The notes under the pieces: model-generated
Told to the model about the DNA's origin: nothing
What the model saw: only the letters and a program-made list of their open reading frames with translations
The model's database searches: none
Made by a program: the position numbers and the translations under genes
Origin: Sesamum alatum
Lineage: Eukaryota > Streptophyta > Magnoliopsida > Lamiales > Pedaliaceae
Direction: 5' to 3'
DNA length: 64,000 nucleotides
NCBI GenBank assembly: GCA_034509735.1
Contig: JACGWO010000004.1
Span: 26,455,395-26,519,394 of the forward strand
Part shown: in pieces, positions 59,696 to 64,000 of the stretch
How positions within the stretch are numbered: the first letter of the stretch is position 1
Layout: each line of letters opens with the position of its first letter

Positions 59696-62600
59696 ATGGC
59701 ATTGTCGATTTCAAGAAGAGTATTGCGTGCCTTTGGTTCATCTGATTTTTCGTCGCTACCATCTTCTCTGTTTAACGGTAGGCCATTATCGCGAGTACCT
59801 ATTCCTAGGTGAAAAAAATTGAATTTATTTTACATATATCTTTGTGTTCTTATTTTTTTTATATTTAAAATTTTCTGAGCTTGTTTATTCCATCAGTGGT
59901 TATTGCTCCCCAAATTAGAGTCAGCTTTTATTGTTGTGTTATCTTTTTATGCTGGGATTTCTTGAGAAAAAGAACTTGTGATAGTGCATATCTTTTTCGG
60001 TTATGTTTTCCTTTTCTGTTGAATCTATTCACTTTTTTTTTACTTGGTGATTAAGAGTCAGTTTCTATTACCGGGCAACCTTAATTTTGTTTATTGGATT
60101 TCTGATGTTTTCCTTTTTCTTCCTTTTGTTTGCAATGAAATTTTAAGCAGCACTCCATGGTCATGGTTTTGCGGATAGCTCATATTCAAAGCAATCTTCT
60201 GTATGTGGAAAGGTAGATTTTTAATGTACCACAGACACCTTAAATGTGATTGTTCTGTAGAATTGCATGAATTTATGATAAAACAATGAAGTTTTGTGTT
60301 GCCTTCTTGTTATTTTCAGTCATCTGAATCCTAAATGACGTGTTTCTGTATCAGGCGCCTTTTGATGCTTACCGAAGGTTTTCGACTACCATTTTGACCC
60401 CTGATTCCAGTGAAGGCTCATTTCCCTCACATTTGTTATCCTCTAAACGTGTGCTGACTCCTGACCGGGAAATAGGTGCAAAGTCTTAAGATTTAGCTCC
60501 TTGTAGATATCCTTATTCTGATGTTGGAACCCAATTTTGGTTACATTGCTTTAGTTGGGCATTCCATGGACTTCATCCTTTTTGTTTGTGTGTCTTTATT
60601 TATTCTGGTGCTATTTGACAACATCATAGCAGATTCAAGTGGTTTCTTTAATTTCTACGAATGTTCCTTATGTGACAAAGGGAACCGATGATTCAAGTAA
60701 AAGTAGATTAATGGGAGACTTCAATTTTCAGTGGCAGTACACATTTCTTAATTGCATCAATATAGTAAGCTATTTGTGTCATAATTGCCAGGAGAACAAT
60801 GACTCAGTTATAAACAAGATTGATTTCTCAGAGGGCTTGTGTGCCTAATGAGGTTGGCTAATGAAGTACCTTATCCATATTCATACTATTTCTGCAAATG
60901 GATGCTTTCAAAATTTGATTTTTCTTGGCAAACAAGTGCAGAAGAGAAAGCCACTAGATGAATGTGAGCCTGCTACTTTTTAGTTAATATTAGATTGTGC
61001 TTTAGATTGGCGGATTTTATTGTTTTGTGGACTCTATCTCCCTTTCTTTTAAAGATGGTTTACTTTATCTCCTGTCTAGTTTCAAATTAGTAACTCCCTG
61101 TTAAAAAAGAGGGAAATGCTGCAACCAAATGTAAAAGCATTCTTCTTAGGATTACTCATTTGGCTTTTTCATGTTTAGCTGTAAAGAACTGTGGAACTGT
61201 CTGGTTTATTTTTGTATTGATGTCGTAGGTCTCTATCAGGACCTGGTGATTCCTGTTACAAATTTTCACAATGAAGATAAGGGTTTTATGGTATTGGCTG
61301 GTGATGTTTTTGATGTACCAATCAGGAAGGATATTATTCATCGTGTCGTAAGATGGCAGCTCGCTAAGCGGCAACAGGTACAACATTTTCTATCTTGTTG
61401 GTCAATTGGCAGTTACAAAAATGATGCAACAGTTTTATTTTTGTTTCGGGCATGTGGATCGGAATGGAAAACAGTATGGCTTTCTCATCCTATTGTTAGT
61501 CCATATCGCCTGTGGGAGGCCATGAAGAGCCTTTTACTTCTCTCCACAAGTCTCTTTTCCATTATAGTACTATTTTGGGTGGTATTTTGGTGTTACTTCT
61601 TACCATTGTGCTGTCTTTCAGGGGACCCATTCAACCAAAACTATTAGTGAGGTTAGTGGTACTGGTAGAAAACCTTGGCGGCAGAAGGGTACTGGTCGAG
61701 CAAGGCATGGAACATTGCGTGGTGCACAGGTGAGTTCATTTTGCTTGTCGGGTTTTGATTGGTTGTTCTTGATTGAGAGGTTTCCCGAAGAGTATAACAG
61801 ATGTCTTTCATGGTCGACAGTTTAGGGGTGGTGCTACCATGCATGGTCCAAAGCCACGAAGTCATGCTATCAAGCTAAACAAAAAGGTCCGCCGGCTAGG
61901 GTTGAAGATTGCACTTTCAGCCCGGGCAGCAGAAGGAAAGGCAAGTACAGTCCTTTTGGAATGTGTAATACAAACTTACAGTGGATGCTTTAGAATTCTA
62001 GGTTTATGTTTAACAGTTCTGCTGAATTTAGAAAGCAGTCACGCAAGTGCAAGCTTATCGGGCTTACATTGCCTATGTATGTTTAGAAGGCAAGCATTAA
62101 AGACTTTGGAGCCATTTTCGCACTCCTGACTAGTAGGCTCACACTTCCAACATTTGGAAATTATGGAGTTGTTGAAACTCTCACTGGGCAAACACTCCAC
62201 CTTGCACATTAGGAGGTTCTACAACCTTATCAAAGTTGAAACTACTATATTTGGAGACAACTGTCCATTCTTCTCTATCCATTGCTTTACATCAACACAT
62301 GCAGACTTTGTACATTTGCCTTCCTAATTTTGAGGTTATACTTTGAAAGGCCTGGAAAATATGATAGACATCACCATCATTCAAGTAGCACCTGTCATCT
62401 CCTTTAGCTAATTCTGAGTATACCCCACAAAATAAAGCATCCTTGCCTTCAACAGAATGAAAACTTTCAACCAAATAGTCATGTAATCCTCTGTTTAAAT
62501 CAAAATCATCCCAACCACTGTCAGCAAAACCGTCCTCTGTGGAAAGCACAATCATCCCAGACCACTGCTGGCAATGGGAGAGGTCACAGGAAGTGGGTTG

Positions 62601-64000
62601 AAGGTCCTTTTTCCTTCAAGCTTGCTGTCTAGATTTGCTATGAGGACCAGTTGGTTAATCTGTACGCTATACATGTTCTCCATTATCAACAGCTCTCTTG
62701 GTGTTCTATACTCTCAAAACATTCCAGAACACCATGATCTCGAGTTTTTTTTTTTTTTTAATGTTTACTGCTCATACTTACCAACATGGTAGTGCGTAGG
62801 TTTCTTTCCCCCTTTATTGACCTCTTGCACAACTCCTTAAGCAAATATGACGGTCTTCTTTTCCTAGTCCAATTACATCATTTTCACAGTTTCTTATAAA
62901 GAGTTTTTGTTCTCTGTTTTGTATAATGATTTTATCCTTTACCATGTTTGCATTTGCATCATGTTATCAGTCTAATTAAATACTATGTCGAATATACAGC
63001 TCACAGTTTTTGACGATTTAGAAGTTCCTTCACACAAGACAAAGAACATTGTGAACTATGTCCATCAAATGGAGAATACTAAGAAACTTCTGCTGGTTGA
63101 TGGTGGTCCAATTAATGAAAAGCTGAAGTTGGCTACTCAGAATCTGCACTATGTAAACGTGCTTCCTTCAATTGTAAGTCTAAAAACTTTTCTTTGCTTT
63201 AGGTTTCTGCATGCAGGTGCTTATGCACAGGACCAGTTTTTTTGGTGTTTTACTTGTCATTCAAAACCATCTGCATGGACTTTTCTGTGTTCCTTTCTTT
63301 CTTTTGAGACAAGTATTCCAGTTTCTGGTACCAAAGTTTTCAGCCTATATACAGCAGATGAATAGAAGATGTAAAAGAACCAGGAAAGGTATTGTTTGGT
63401 CCAAAAACGATTAGAATGCAGAAACCCTTTCTTCTCAGTACTCTTTGGTCCACAAAAGGCTGAGAACACGAAAACTCTTTGTCTGCAGCAATGACTCCTT
63501 ATTCTTCTTGGCTGTGTGCTTCCTATCCCTTTTCTGTTTTGGCTTCATTTTGTTGGTACATGAAGGTCCTGGATTTGGGCATTATCTTATGTTATTATCA
63601 CGACTAATACTCCCTGTCCTTAACTGACACTGAAATGTCTAAAGTTAGCTAACTTCAGTGCAGTTTTAAGTTTTAACTAGTTTAGTGCAAATATGCTTTT
63701 AGTTATCTGCACTGTGCTATACTAGAATTTGTGAGAACTTCATTTTATCCCTTGAATATTTTTACTTGTGAGCCTGAGAGGATTATGGCATAAGGCTTTG
63801 TTTAGTCGAACTGAAACAGATTGGTTTTTATAGTTATCAGTTAATAGAGAATTGCTATTAAGTTCATTGTCCACATTATAATACTTGAGCTCTGTTTATA
63901 GTTCATGTGTTGCTTCTTCTTTAAAACTAAGTAGTCTACTTCAGTATAATATAAGGCACACATATGTGGTTGATGTTCTATTACATTTTCTTAGGGCCAT
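59696..64000 (+). CDS. Mitochondrial large-subunit ribosomal protein uL4 (L4), 3' end outside window
   Basis: Structural protein of the mitochondrial 50S subunit that lines the exit tunnel. Exons: 59696-59777, 60151-60212, 60355-60475, 61229-61377, 61622-61729, 61821-61940, 63000-63173, and probably from 63995. Together they give 272 residues, with about 30 more expected. The N-terminus [20 protein letters not shown] is an Arg/Ser-rich mitochondrial presequence. Core motifs are [59 protein letters not shown] and [16 protein letters not shown], the conserved tunnel loop. The end of the seen part is [17 protein letters not shown]. All junctions keep frame. The sixth intron has a GC donor (AAG|GCAAGT). 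Longer open frames through the introns are read-through. Identity as the organellar, non-plastid form rests on the presequence and resemblance to Arabidopsis At2g20060. Confidence 0.9.
61941..62999 (+). other. uL4m intron 6, GC-AG type
   Basis: 1,059 bases, donor GCAAGT, acceptor TATACAG. It contains a coding-like stretch on the minus strand at about 62,200-62,660 and a poly-T tract near 62,744-62,759. Confidence 0.75.
62200..62660 (-). pseudogene. Unrecognised antisense coding-like fragment in the uL4m intron
   Basis: The minus strand reads coding-like in pieces: [20 protein letters not shown] (about 62,640-62,570), then [20 protein letters not shown] to [16 protein letters not shown] (62,555-62,330), then [20 protein letters not shown] to VQGGVFAQ (about 62,285-62,190) in another frame. 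Amino-acid composition is protein-like (Trp, acidic, balanced) and unlike the AT-rich noise nearby. I do not recognise the family. Frame changes suggest a captured or retrocopied gene fragment. Confidence 0.35.

Noticed and set aside
60639..60848. Extra uL4m exon between 60,475 and 61,229
   Set aside because: The flanking exons join in phase at EI-GLYQD, as in the family; the open frame here has no homologous segment.
61941..62129. uL4m exon 6 continuing open into the intron to 62,129
   Set aside because: The continued peptide has no match to uL4 and would skip the conserved [10 protein letters not shown] segment at 63,000.

Overview
This window is nuclear DNA of a flowering plant, most likely a eudicot. 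It is AT-rich, its genes have introns, and about four fifths of it is transposon-derived. The gene types (a plastid CCD4, a CYP76-like P450, a mitochondrial uL4) fit many asterids. A Lamiales-type host is a guess from P450 and repeat style, not something proven here.

Layout. 1-9,074 is a stack of three LTR retrotransposons nested in one another, all on the minus strand and all cut by the left window edge. 9,075-16,189 is AT-rich intergenic DNA with fold-back MITEs. 16,190-18,829 is a complete two-exon carotenoid cleavage dioxygenase 4 gene (+). Sixty-two bases after its stop lies a 2.9-kb Helitron (18,892-21,819, minus). 22,057-30,393 is a Mutator-like element with inverted ends and a perfect 9-bp target duplication; it holds a PIF/Harbinger transposon with a frameshifted transposase, a broken Myb partner ORF and an intact extra Myb/SANT-like gene. 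31,412-32,410 is a hAT-type MITE. 32,994-36,007 is a complete two-exon P450 (minus). 36,200-43,860 carries a duplicated P450-upstream segment, a 1.5-kb palindrome, and a MULE whose transposase (minus) stands head to head with a plant-mobile-domain gene fragment (+). 44,000-50,508 holds MITEs, an LTR remnant and a hAT remnant invaded by another MITE. 50,679-57,767 is a second PIF/Harbinger locus with matching termini and TAA duplications, carrying a transposase, a Myb ORF, two further Myb/SANT-like ORFs and a GRF zinc-finger/membrane ORF. 59,340-64,000 is the 5' part of a mitochondrial ribosomal protein uL4 gene (+), which runs off the right edge.

The three host genes (CCD4, P450, uL4m) have clean reading frames and no visible shared function: plastid carotenoid cleavage, ER monooxygenation and mitochondrial translation. 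The transposon genes are nearly all broken, often by one extra base in a homopolymer. The main points of interest are the PIF/Harbinger loci with extra Myb/SANT (and GRF) cargo, the MULE/PMD divergent pair, the long palindrome, the P450-upstream duplication, and a family of fold-back MITEs dated by exact target-site duplications.
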